Of a stretch of DNA of 64,000 bases, positions 13,306 through 22,385 are shown piece by piece. The DNA is from Zancudomyces culisetae (lineage: Eukaryota > Kickxellomycota > Harpellomycetes > Harpellales > Legeriomycetaceae). The position numbers and the translations under genes are program-made. The stretch lies in contig LSSK01000190.1 in NCBI GenBank assembly GCA_001969505.1, positions 1-64,000 of the forward strand. Direction: 5' to 3'. Within the stretch, counting starts at the first letter, position 1. Each line of letters begins with the position of its first letter. The notes below the pieces were generated by a model, which ran no database searches, was not told where the DNA came from, and worked only from the letters and a program-made list of their open reading frames with translations.

Positions 13306-14316
13306 GCTTGTGTAGAGCTTCCTAATACCAATTTTTGATACTAAAATACCTGATTTTATGCTTTATGCTTGTTTCTTTAGGCGTTTTTATCAACTTGTAA
13401 AAGAAAAAACCAAAAGAAATTATTTGTGATTAACCATGGTTGTGCTTTAGACAAAATTTATACCCATGTTATACATCCATATTATACACTCCCCCTCCTC
13501 CCCTGTTACCCTTGTGTGTTGTCTCGTCATTCAATAGTGTTGAAAGCCTATAGGAGGGTGTGCAAGGTTAAAATGTATAAATGTCCTGTAACTAAAAGGA
13601 GATGAGGGGTAAGGAGAGGAAAAGGAATGGAAGGGGGACAAGGATAGGGAGTATGGGTGTTTTTATCGTTTTCTTGCGTTCTGCTATAAAAGAATGAATG
13701 TCATATCGAGCGATACAAGAGGTATTGTTTTGCCTCACACCCCCTCATCTTCTTCATCTTTGTTTCCCATCAGTTTGATGAGATTTTACGCAATAACTGC
13801 AGATGATTACAGAGTGTAGTAGATCAAAGTGAGATCACGGAAAAGTACTGTGTGTATGAACTTGATATATATTCCTAGTTTTATAAATTTATAGTGCTTG
13901 CCTAACTTTTTCTACATCGATGTTTAATATCTAGTGTTATAGTTTTTTATTCAATAAAGATACTCCAAGAACCTTTTATTGCTACCAGTTTGGCCCTCCG
14001 CTTTATCACAACAAGAAAACAGTACAACCAATAAACGTGCAGAGTCACTTGAAATTAACAAAGCTGATGAAAATGCAGATTATCATAAACTCGAAAAAAT
14101 GCTAGGCTATGTTTGACATAATCATTTTTTTCAAGTAGAGCCAAAAAAGCAATCAGCAAAAAATAAAATAATAAAGACGACTTTAAAACAGGTATTATAA
14201 CAACTGTTTTTGAGCATACGATCTACAGAGGCTGCAAATTACGTGTTCTATATTGATTGTGCACGATAAACACAAACCTCTTTCTCCCTGGAAAACAAGT
14301 ATAAGCAAACGGTTCA
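13306..14316. other. Intergenic region, adenylate kinase to CID gene
   Basis: About 1 kb. It holds a C-rich stretch near 13490-13510, a purine-rich stretch near 13595-13650 and a good TATA-like motif (CTATAAAAG) at 13683-13691. That motif lies over 600 bp upstream of the CID start, so it may serve a long leader or an unseen transcript. There is no convincing reading frame. Confidence 0.5.
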
Positions 14317-16012
14317 ATGATGGCATTTTCGGATTCGATATACATAGGCAAGCTCAAAAGCTTAAACAAGAGCTCAGAGGCAATATCAAGATTATCACAA
14401 TGTAAGTGTGCAAAAATAACTGTGTGGTTTGATTATATGCAATCCAGACCAGCTTGATTGCTCATAATTGACACCAGGAAAACTAATGCCCCGTTTTTTT
14501 CGATTGGTATTCAACTTTTACTTTGAATACTTGGATAGGGATGATATTTTATAGAAAGGAAGCCAACAAGATGGCAAAATTATGGAAGGATGAGTTGGAA
14601 ATTTGTAAGTATCTGCAAGAATGCTCGAATGGGTGTATAAGCCAAAATTAATGAACAGATGGCGACTTGACATATGAAGTTTTAGTACGATTCGGTGAAA
14701 ACCAAATGAAAGATGCAAAATAAAACTAACCAAATAGCATCAAAGGAGAGAAAAATAGCAATGTTATACCTGTGTAATGATGTACTTCAACTCTCGAGGA
14801 AAAAGGGAAACGAATTTCTAGCAGCGTTTAGCTCAGTAAGTTCAACTTTAATATTTGGTTAATGCATACCATATTCGAGTAATATCAGTGTTTTTCCACT
14901 TAGAAACACCATCATCTTAACTAGAGTATGATAAAAGAATTAATATTAAAACATTACCTCATAGATTTTGCCCGATAGTATTAAATTTATTATTAGGTAA
15001 GACATAGCGCTAAAAAAATAACGACATAAACTAATTGATTACTATGTACATATTTCGAATGCACAATAAAAGAAGCGAGCCTGATGCTACACATGAAGTG
15101 TCGAGAGTATTAGAGATATGGGAATCTCGACGTGTTTACCCAGCGGATGTTTTGAGTAGATTTAGAGAGGAAGCAGGTTCGTTATATTATTTTTACCGTT
15201 GTTAATGTACGATTACCTTGTAGATATGCCTAACTACGAGAAAGTAACCGATGTATTAATTTGATAGGGCTTGCGAGTACATCTGATTATGAAAATTTAA
15301 ATATGGTAAGTTTAGTTCCTGAAAATGAATATAGTTGTGTTTTAGTTATGCATTGGAGATTTATCTTCATTCTCATGTACTATAATCTTGGTATTTCCTG
15401 TACTCTGCGTTAGAAACGAATAAATTCGTTAAATTCCGCGATAACAGAGATAGCAAGAGCGAACGAGCAACTATCCAAATTGATTGGGAACAAAGCAAAA
15501 GGTAAAAAATAAATGACAATGGTTGTGGTTTTCATGGTGACTTTGGCTGAGCGAGTTGAAACTAATGAAAAATAGACGATGTGCATGAAACTCAAATTGA
15601 TGAATATATCAAAAGTGTTGAGAGAGAGGAAGGACTACGATCAGAAATTGTTAGAGAGCTATCCGTATTGCTTGGGCAACAAAAGACAAAACTAGAAAGG
15701 GCTAAGAGGATAAAAAATGTAATTTTTATTAGCATATTCGAACTTTAGATGCATCCTATTAAACGGTTAACTGGCTTTCTTTCACATAGGAACTCAACAA
15801 AAACTTTAGGGGGATACACACACCCAGCTCTAATATAACACAGCATAGGCAGGTGGGTACTTTCGGTGTCTTTTGTGTATTTATCTTTACCTATTATGGT
15901 TTTTTTAAGAAAAAAAAATTCTAGTACAAAAAGTGATAACCTGTTTTGTAAATAACTGCAGATGGACTCTGAAATCAACTCTGGAAGAAAGCGACACCGG
16001 TCAGAATTATAA
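14317..16012 (+). CDS. CID-domain RNA polymerase II CTD-binding protein (Rtt103/RPRD1 type)
   Basis: Ten exons: 14317-14401, 14539-14604, 14738-14835, 14965-14996, 15073-15176, 15268-15305, 15414-15501, 15576-15718, 15790-15852, 15962-16012. Together they encode 255 residues. CID-family landmarks appear in order: LSQWMIFYRKEANKMAKLW (residues about 27-45), KIAMLYLCNDVLQLSRKKG (about 55-75), and RVLEIWESRRVY after a short exon. A charged coiled coil at about 145-235 (IDEYIKSVEREEGLRSEI) matches the dimerising tail of RPRD1-like proteins. Members bind the phosphorylated Pol II CTD and act in 3'-end formation and termination. The last join is uncertain. The GT donor at 15853 gives a basic tail, RKRHRSEL. 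A GC donor four bases earlier (AG|GCAGGT) would open a different tail through 16060 that could splice on to about 16283. Confidence 0.85.
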
Positions 16013-17014
16013 CTTCTACTATTCGTTTCACCGCACTTACATTGGACCAGAGAAGTTACGGTGTGTTTGTTGTTTTATACATCGTTTTTATACTATAAAG
16101 CTGTGTGTGATGGGAATATGACCACTGCAACTAGCATTCAACTGTTAATTTGTCTATGATATATACGCTTTTTAATTTTTATCACTATACTTTTTTCTTT
16201 TTTTTTTTTCTTTTCTTGGTCGGATGTACCAACCCACAGTAAATAAATGTATTTTATGATTTTAGGCTGAAAGGAGATGGATGAGATATTATTACAGTTC
16301 GGTGGCTGTAATTTAGTATCAGACCTTCCCTCTAGTATACTATATTTTCAACTACAACTTCTTTCAGACAAAAGAAAAACTACGTGGGCCTGGTGGCTCA
16401 TATACACGCCGGTTGTATTAATACCACACGTTCTGATAGGCAAACATATATCGCTTATGTATAATCGTTTATTTACTGTCTTTTGAGGGAAAGCGCTACA
16501 ATAATGAGAATGTGATTAAAAACCAACAAGGTTAACAGAATCCGCCTATTTGGCAACACAAGAGACCCTAAATTTCAAATTCATCTAATTATTTGCTAAT
16601 TTATTTGTTTTCACATATTTTAACTTTGAGAAAGAAAAAAGCAGCTCAGCAAAAGTATCAGAGGTGTTTTTAGGTTAGCAGAGATATTTAACACGAGACT
16701 CAAGTAAATTCCGACCTTTATATAAATAGAGGGAAGATACTAATAGCAATAGCCGCAAAAGAGCACTGCATGTTCAGTCGAATAAATCTTGTACAAAAAA
16801 GTCGGCTACAAGAAGTGGGTGTATCAAATTTTGAACGTCTTTGCGACTAAAGTTTGTATGTTCATAAAAAAATATTGCATAACAAACTCTTTACGATGAA
16901 TAAATAAGCATTTGTAGCAATATACAAAAGCGGGAATTCATTACAGAGCTAAGCAAAAACTCACAGTTTAAAACAAAGAAAAATATAACCATCCAGAACA
17001 TAGTAGTGGACAAA
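16013..17014. other. Region between the CID gene and the CLC gene, with a small membrane-protein-like frame
   Basis: Contains an ATG-initiated frame at 16277-16486 (69 residues). Its middle reads TTWAWWLIYTPVVLIPHVLI, resembling the first hydrophobic hairpin of TMEM60/TMEM185-type proteins. It is much shorter than that family and I found no further exons. The segment 15990-16060 is also coding-like in a frame that the CID gene could use with an alternative splice. A strong TATA motif (TATAAATAG, 16721-16729) lies about 290 bp before the CLC start. The rest is AT-rich without features. Confidence 0.4.
16721..16729 (+). promoter_or_regulatory. Candidate TATA box for the CLC gene
   Basis: TATAAATAG about 290 bp upstream of the CLC start codon, matching the TATAWAWR consensus. 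In such AT-rich DNA chance matches are common, so this is only a candidate. Confidence 0.35.
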
Positions 17015-19374
17015 ATGCGGCACAGAAACAACGAAAAGCTTACGGCGAGATTCGAGGAGTTTGAGACAATAGGTAAGAAAAAAAATAGTAGACAGGAGGA
17101 TGTAAAAATGAATAAATCAAACTGTTAATATCTGTAGACTGGATCAAAGAAAAACGAAATGAAGAAGAGAGAGAAGAAGAAATAAAAAATACTGTACGAT
17201 ATAAGCCAATGTTGGGTAGGATGTTGATGGGATACGAAGCGGCACAGGTTTGGATAGTGGTATTTTTGGTAGGAATAGCGATAGGTGTGAATACAGCCAT
17301 GATATCGATAGCAACCGAGTGGCTAAGCGGCATGAAAAAGGGTGTATGCTCAAAGGGGTGGTGGTTAAATGAAAAATTTTGCTGCTGGGAAAATTGGAAT
17401 TCAGAGGGAGGATGCGAGGATTTTAGAGAGTGGAGCGAAATGGTATTTCGAGCAAAGGGAGGTATCGGGGGTGGATTTATAGAATTCTTTATGTTTGTGT
17501 TATTAGGGACAAGTTTTGGTATGGCAAGTGGAATTCTAGTTAAGGAGTATGCGCCATACGCAGCGGGCTCGGGATTACCAGAGATAAAAAGTATTTTGGC
17601 AGGGTTTTTTATCAGGGGCTTCATGGAATTTCGGACATTGGTAATCAAGTCTGTTGGACTGGCGCTAAGCGTGGCGTCGATGCTGAGTGTAGGGAAAGAA
17701 GGTCCTGCTGTACATATGGGGTGCTGTGTTGGAAATGTAATTTGTAGGAGATTTGGTAAATACAAGTCCAACAAGATTAAACAACGTGAGATATTGTCGG
17801 CATCAGCAGCAGCAGGGGTAGCAGTTGCATTTGGTTCACCGATAGGAGGAGTAATATTTTCAATGGAGGATATAAGTACAGTGTTTCCATTGGGTACAGT
17901 GGGTCGTTCTTTTTTTTGTGCACTAATAGCAACCACTATGTTGGCGTTTATGAACCCATTTCGTACAGGAAAGCTGGTGATGTTTCACGCGACATATTCA
18001 CGGCAGTGGCACTTTTTTGAGCTGATCTTTTATGTATTGTTGGGGGTATTTGGCGGTGTTATGGGTGCATATTTAACGAAATTTAATGTAAAAGTAGCAG
18101 AGATCCGTAAAAGAAAGCGGGGGAAAATATTGGGAACTGAAATGGAGGTGGGATTTCTGGCATTGATGTCGTGTGTTTTATTTTATTTTAATAGGTTTAC
18201 ACAAGTCGATATGGGGGAGCTTTTGGGATATTTATTCAAAGAGTGTTCAGAAAGAAATGGGAATTGGTCACAGTTGTGCGATAAAGGACCTGCTAGGCAG
18301 CAAGTCATGGTGGGGTTATTCTTCGCGACCGTAGTGCGATTTATAGGTACAGTTTTTGCATATGGTTGCAAGGTGCCATGTGGAATATTTGTACCATCAA
18401 TGGCAATTGGTGCAACGTTTGGTAGAATGGTTGGAATAGCGATACAAATGTTACAGAAAGCACATCCGGAATGGGCGTTGTTTTCCCAGTGTACTCCGGA
18501 TACTCCGTGTGTGACGGCGGCTACATATGCATTTCTTGGAGCAAGCGCAGCACTAACAGGTGTAACTAGAGTAACGGTTGCAGTCGTAGTGATCATGTAT
18601 GAGCTTACTGGGGCCCTTGGGTTTATAGTTCCTACTATGGTGGTCGTAATGGTCTCTCGGATAGTTGCTGACTATTTACTGCCTAGTGGTGGAATTACAG
18701 AGCAACTTATCAGGCTTAATGGGATTCCATACCTACGCGAGGAGGAGGAGGAGGAGGAAGTAGAAGGAGAAGAGGAAGGAGGGGGAGATGGTGCGCGAAA
18801 AGTGCAAGAGGAGGCAGATAATAGTCAAAATGGCGACGAGGAACAACAAATAATTTTGCCTGCAAAGCGGACGTTTGGTGGGAAAATAGGGGATGCAGTG
18901 GGAGTCCAGGTAGGCCAAGATTTGGTCGTTCTTGCGCAAAATGAGACAACTGTAGGGCAGTTACTAGAACTGCTCAACAATCGTTCTTGTGCCAAATATC
19001 GAGCATTTCCAATAGTTAACAATATGGAGGACTATCAGCTTGAAGGTCTTGTGAATCGAGAAGACCTGCACAATTATTTGAGGAAAAACAGCCAGCTCAT
19101 TAGGGCTGAGTTCTTGGACGCTAATATTAGCTTTGTTAATAACAGCTACAGCAGTTTTAATAATGACATTATCTATGCCGACTCGGTGGCCTCAACAAGC
19201 ATCATTAACATGTGGCAATTGGTGAATACTACACCCATAACTGTCCACAAGGACATGCCCGTTGAAACAGTATATGACATTTTTAAAGCCATTGGGCCCA
19301 GAATAATTCTTGTTGTAGGTGACAAGGGAAAACTTATTGGTATAAGTACTTTTAAGGACATTTTAGTAGACTAA
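17015..19374 (+). CDS. CLC-family chloride/proton transporter (Gef1-like)
   Basis: Two exons, 17015-17072 and 17138-19374, encoding 764 residues. The short first exon supplies the FETIDWIKEKR segment typical of eukaryotic endosomal CLCs, which is why this start was chosen over a later ATG. Selectivity motifs are intact: GSGLPEIK at 163-170, GKEGPAVHMG with the gating glutamate at E207, and CGIFVPSMAIGATFGRMVG further on. Two CBS domains lie at about 585-640 and 695-760. They are preceded by an acidic run (about 552-580) coded by GAG repeats. At the conserved FSLEE site the protein reads FSMED (262-264 covers MED), so the internal proton glutamate is Asp264. The likely role is chloride/proton exchange in Golgi or endosome membranes, as for yeast Gef1. 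It converges on eIF3h with only 117 bp between stops. Confidence 0.95.
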
Positions 19375-19491
19375 TAACATGATCATTAGAAAATAAGTTT
19401 TTATGTAAAGAAAAATAAACAAGAGAAAACGAAAAAGAGATAACAATCAAACAAAATGGCTATATCTTTTAACCCATTCAGACATATATAT

Positions 19492-20757
19492 TTACTCAGA
19501 AGTATCAAAGGATTTAACTGCGTACAGCCTAGCAATCGAAGGTCCTGTAATCTGTGTAGTTTGCTTGGTCATGATATGCAACTGTGCCATGTTCAAAACC
19601 GAATTGAGTCTTCCAGGTTCCTTTTGAAGTTTAAACATTTTTTCGACCTCCTTCTTCTCGTCCTCTTCAAGTGTCGAAAGGTCTAGTGGTGAGTTGATTG
19701 ATGGTACAGGCAAAGGTTCCTGCCCGCTCGCTACTCTTACTGCATTCCGCTCTTGCCGTTTTCTAGCTATGTATGCTTGTCGCTTTGACATTTCTTTTGC
19801 GGTTCCTCTCTTCCAGTACATCCACGAATTTGCATCCTGGATATATTGGTCTATACATTCCGTCATCATCCCGAGTTGCTCTTGCAGCGAATTAATTGGT
19901 TTCAATGCTAGTGTGTCAAACTTGCTACCGAATCCACCTTCTTCAATGGCAGTACGGACGTTTTTGTTGTCTTTAGCACCCTCTGCTCCTGGCTCCATCC
20001 AATTTGTTGGTTTAGCATTTTCACACTGTTGCTTCTCCATTTCATACATCAATACTTTCATCAACGATAGATTTTTGATACTGACCGGGATTTCTTCATA
20101 GATGTTGTTAAAGCTCAATTTGCTTTTGAGGATATCTTCGGTATTTATATCCTCATCCTCAATACTGAACCCTGCATCATCACTGGGTTGTTGATCCTGC
20201 TTTTTCTGTTTCTTTTGCTTGATTAATTCAAGAAATTTATCTGTCAATTGGAAGGCTCTTAAACTAAAAGCCCCGTTCTTGGTTCTCGCAACATCATGAA
20301 CCAGAACTATAGCCTTGTTTGTTGAGCTTTCTTGGTAGGCTACTTGCATGTCTAGGTACGATCTCTGCATAAACCTTCCGTTTTTTGTTGAAAAATACCA
20401 TCCAATCAAATTGCTTTCCATATTTACTTCCTGTAGATAGTTCATCATCTCAAGCTGGTAGTTGGTTTCTTCCGTCTCGTTGCGAAATTGAGCTGGAACT
20501 GGGAAACAATTGGTTACTTCGAGTGTTCCTCCTCGAACCTCCAGTCCTACGACTTGCCCGTTTACTGTGTTTGGATATTGTTCTCTTGCATGCTTGATAA
20601 TTTTAAATGCAACCATTGGCTCAATCACCACTGTTCGTTTTCCTGCTCCTTCGCTTTCTTCTATCCATTCCAGATGTTTTGGAAGAGTCAGATCGATTTC
20701 CTCTTCAGCCTCCCTTGCCAAAAATTTGGCCATCGACTTTTGTACCTTCTCAGCCAT
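19492..20757 (-). CDS. Translation initiation factor eIF3 subunit H
   Basis: Single exon of 421 residues. It belongs to the MPN/JAB family subunit of eIF3, which helps the 43S complex load mRNA. An MPN domain at about residues 36-180 includes VAFKIIKHAREQ, VNGQVVGLEVRGGTLEVTN, NLIGWYFSTKNGRFMQ and AIVLVHDVARTKNGAFSLRA, the segments that define eIF3h. The JAMM metal ligands are not visible, as expected for this non-catalytic subunit. The C-terminal half (about 210-420) is helical and contains the WMYWKRGTAKEMSKRQAYIA stretch. eIF3h is present in filamentous and early-diverging fungi and in S. pombe but missing from S. cerevisiae, which argues against a close relative of baker's yeast. The start at 20757 lies just upstream of the first conserved segment. 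It is divergent from UFD1. Confidence 0.93.
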   Translation of the reverse strand: MAEKVQKSMAKFLAREAEEEIDLTLPKHLEWIEESEGAGKRTVVIEPMVAFKIIKHAREQYPNTVNGQVVGLEVRGGTLEVTNCFPVPAQFRNETEETNYQLEMMNYLQEVNMESNLIGWYFSTKNGRFMQRSYLDMQVAYQESSTNKAIVLVHDVARTKNGAFSLRAFQLTDKFLELIKQKKQKKQDQQPSDDAGFSIEDEDINTEDILKSKLSFNNIYEEIPVSIKNLSLMKVLMYEMEKQQCENAKPTNWMEPGAEGAKDNKNVRTAIEEGGFGSKFDTLALKPINSLQEQLGMMTECIDQYIQDANSWMYWKRGTAKEMSKRQAYIARKRQERNAVRVASGQEPLPVPSINSPLDLSTLEEDEKKEVEKMFKLQKEPGRLNSVLNMAQLHIMTKQTTQITGPSIARLYAVKSFDTSE

Positions 20758-21284
20758 TTTCTAGTTTTTAATTCCGATTTGTTTTGATCTCAATCTGACT
20801 ATTTTTATTTATAATATAGAAGGTAACCAGTTTTTTTTTGTACGCTGGTAGCTGGAATATAAACAATTATTATTTTGATGTTGCTATTAGCCTAAAAAAT
20901 TTTTTTTTTATTCCTTCCCCTTCTCCTATCCACCAATTTCCTCAAAAATGATATAAAACAGCGAAAAAAGAGCAAACTTGGTACTGTATTTCTCTTCCAA
21001 TTAAATTGGGGTATTTTTTGTTTTCCAATTGCCAAAAAGAATAGTTTGCATACGTAAACAGATTCCGCCATGGTTCCCTCTTTGTTTTATTACACCAGCA
21101 TAAATTTGGGGAACTGGCTAAATTCTCTGGAAAATTCAATTTTAAGTCACAGATATTTTATTTCATATATTTGAAAACTAACCAAAAACACAAAGGCGAG
21201 CGAAAAGACAAGAAATACTCTCGAATTATTCTACTATCTTTTTAGTAACACCGGCCAATTTGCATAAAAAGCGCGAGGGAAGAC
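20758..21284. promoter_or_regulatory. Shared divergent promoter region, eIF3h / UFD1
   Basis: 527 bp between divergent start codons. AT-rich with poly-T/poly-A runs near 20830 and 20900. No protein-like frame and no specific site that I can name. Confidence 0.4.
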
Positions 21285-22385
21285 ATGGTAAGGTGTAAAT
21301 TTTGAATGAATACCGCCTCTATATGCTAATGTTTTTTATTATTATAATAGTATGCTGATTACAACCAGGAGGAAGACCAATTCGGTGGGTTTTCGGGCTT
21401 TCCTTTTGGATTTGGCAGACGAAGAGATCCTAACCAGACATTTAAAGCACAGTATCGTGCATTCTCATTATCTAGTCTTGATGGACAAACACATCAAAAT
21501 GCCAATTATGGTGGAAAAATATTTCTACCTTCTTCAGCACTGGATAGACTGAGTCGTTTAAACGTAGAGTACCCCATGCTATTTCGACTAACAAACAATA
21601 CCACAGGAAAAATATCTAATGCTGGTGTGCTTGAATTCACAGCCAACGAGGGCCAGATATATCTACCAGAATGGCTGATGAAAACGCTTGGCCTACAGAC
21701 CCGGGACTTTGTATCGATTGAGAACATTTCGCTGAAGCTAGGAAGTTTTGTTAAAATTCAGCCACAAAGCACCGATTTTTTGGATATCAGTGATCATAGA
21801 GCTGTTTTGGAGAATGCCCTTCGAAATTACTCTACCCTCACGACAGGAGACAAGTTCACCATCAAGTACAACAACAAGCTGTTTGATATATTGGTTGTTG
21901 AGACACAACCCGATAAAGATGGTATTTCAATAGTTGAAACCGATTTGCGTGTTGATTTCGAGGCACCACCTGGATATGTTGAGCCATCAAGCGCAAAAAA
22001 CACAGCTAGTAGCACACCAGCTGTTTCCAGAGCTCCTCTGGATACAAACAACAGTTTCTCGATGTTTAACCAGATACTGCCGTTTATAAAGCAAGTTGAC
22101 ATGGGCAATAGGAGAAAACCATCACTAGAACCTGTTAAGAATGAGAGTCAGAATAACAACGAAACTGCCTATTTTGATCCCAATAATCCTGCCGAACTGG
22201 ATTTGCCAATGGGCTGCCTATTCTTTGGGTTTCCCAGTAACCCGGCAGCTCAGCAGGATATTGCTGAAGAATCTGGTGGGAATGGAAATGCTGAAGACCT
22301 GCAAGTTAACAACAAGGACTCTGCCTTTTCTGGGGGTGGCCGTGTTTTAAAACCTCGCAAAAAACGTAACACCAAAAACATATAG
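21285..22385 (+). CDS. UFD1: UFD1, ubiquitin-binding cofactor of Cdc48/p97
   Basis: With Npl4, UFD1 recruits polyubiquitinated clients to Cdc48 for ER-associated and nuclear degradation. Exon 1 is only the ATG (21285-21287). A 63-nt intron follows (GTAAGG to AATAG), then exon 2 at 21351-22385, giving 345 residues. Exon 2 begins YADYNQEEDQFGGFSGFPFG and runs straight into the family core: LPSSALDRLSRLNVEYPMLF, AGVLEFTANEGQIYLPEWLM and DFLDISDHRAVLENALRNY, followed by the region ending in DFEAPPGYVEP. The double-psi barrel therefore covers about 20-195. The C-terminus carries an SHP/BS1 box, FSGGGRVL, the Cdc48-binding signature, before a basic end (KPRKKRN). No better upstream start is in frame, because the residues before exon 2 are intronic. 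Confidence 0.95.

Noticed and set aside
17040-17936. 298-codon reverse frame
   Set aside because: Antisense of the CLC gene, whose forward frame carries all family motifs.
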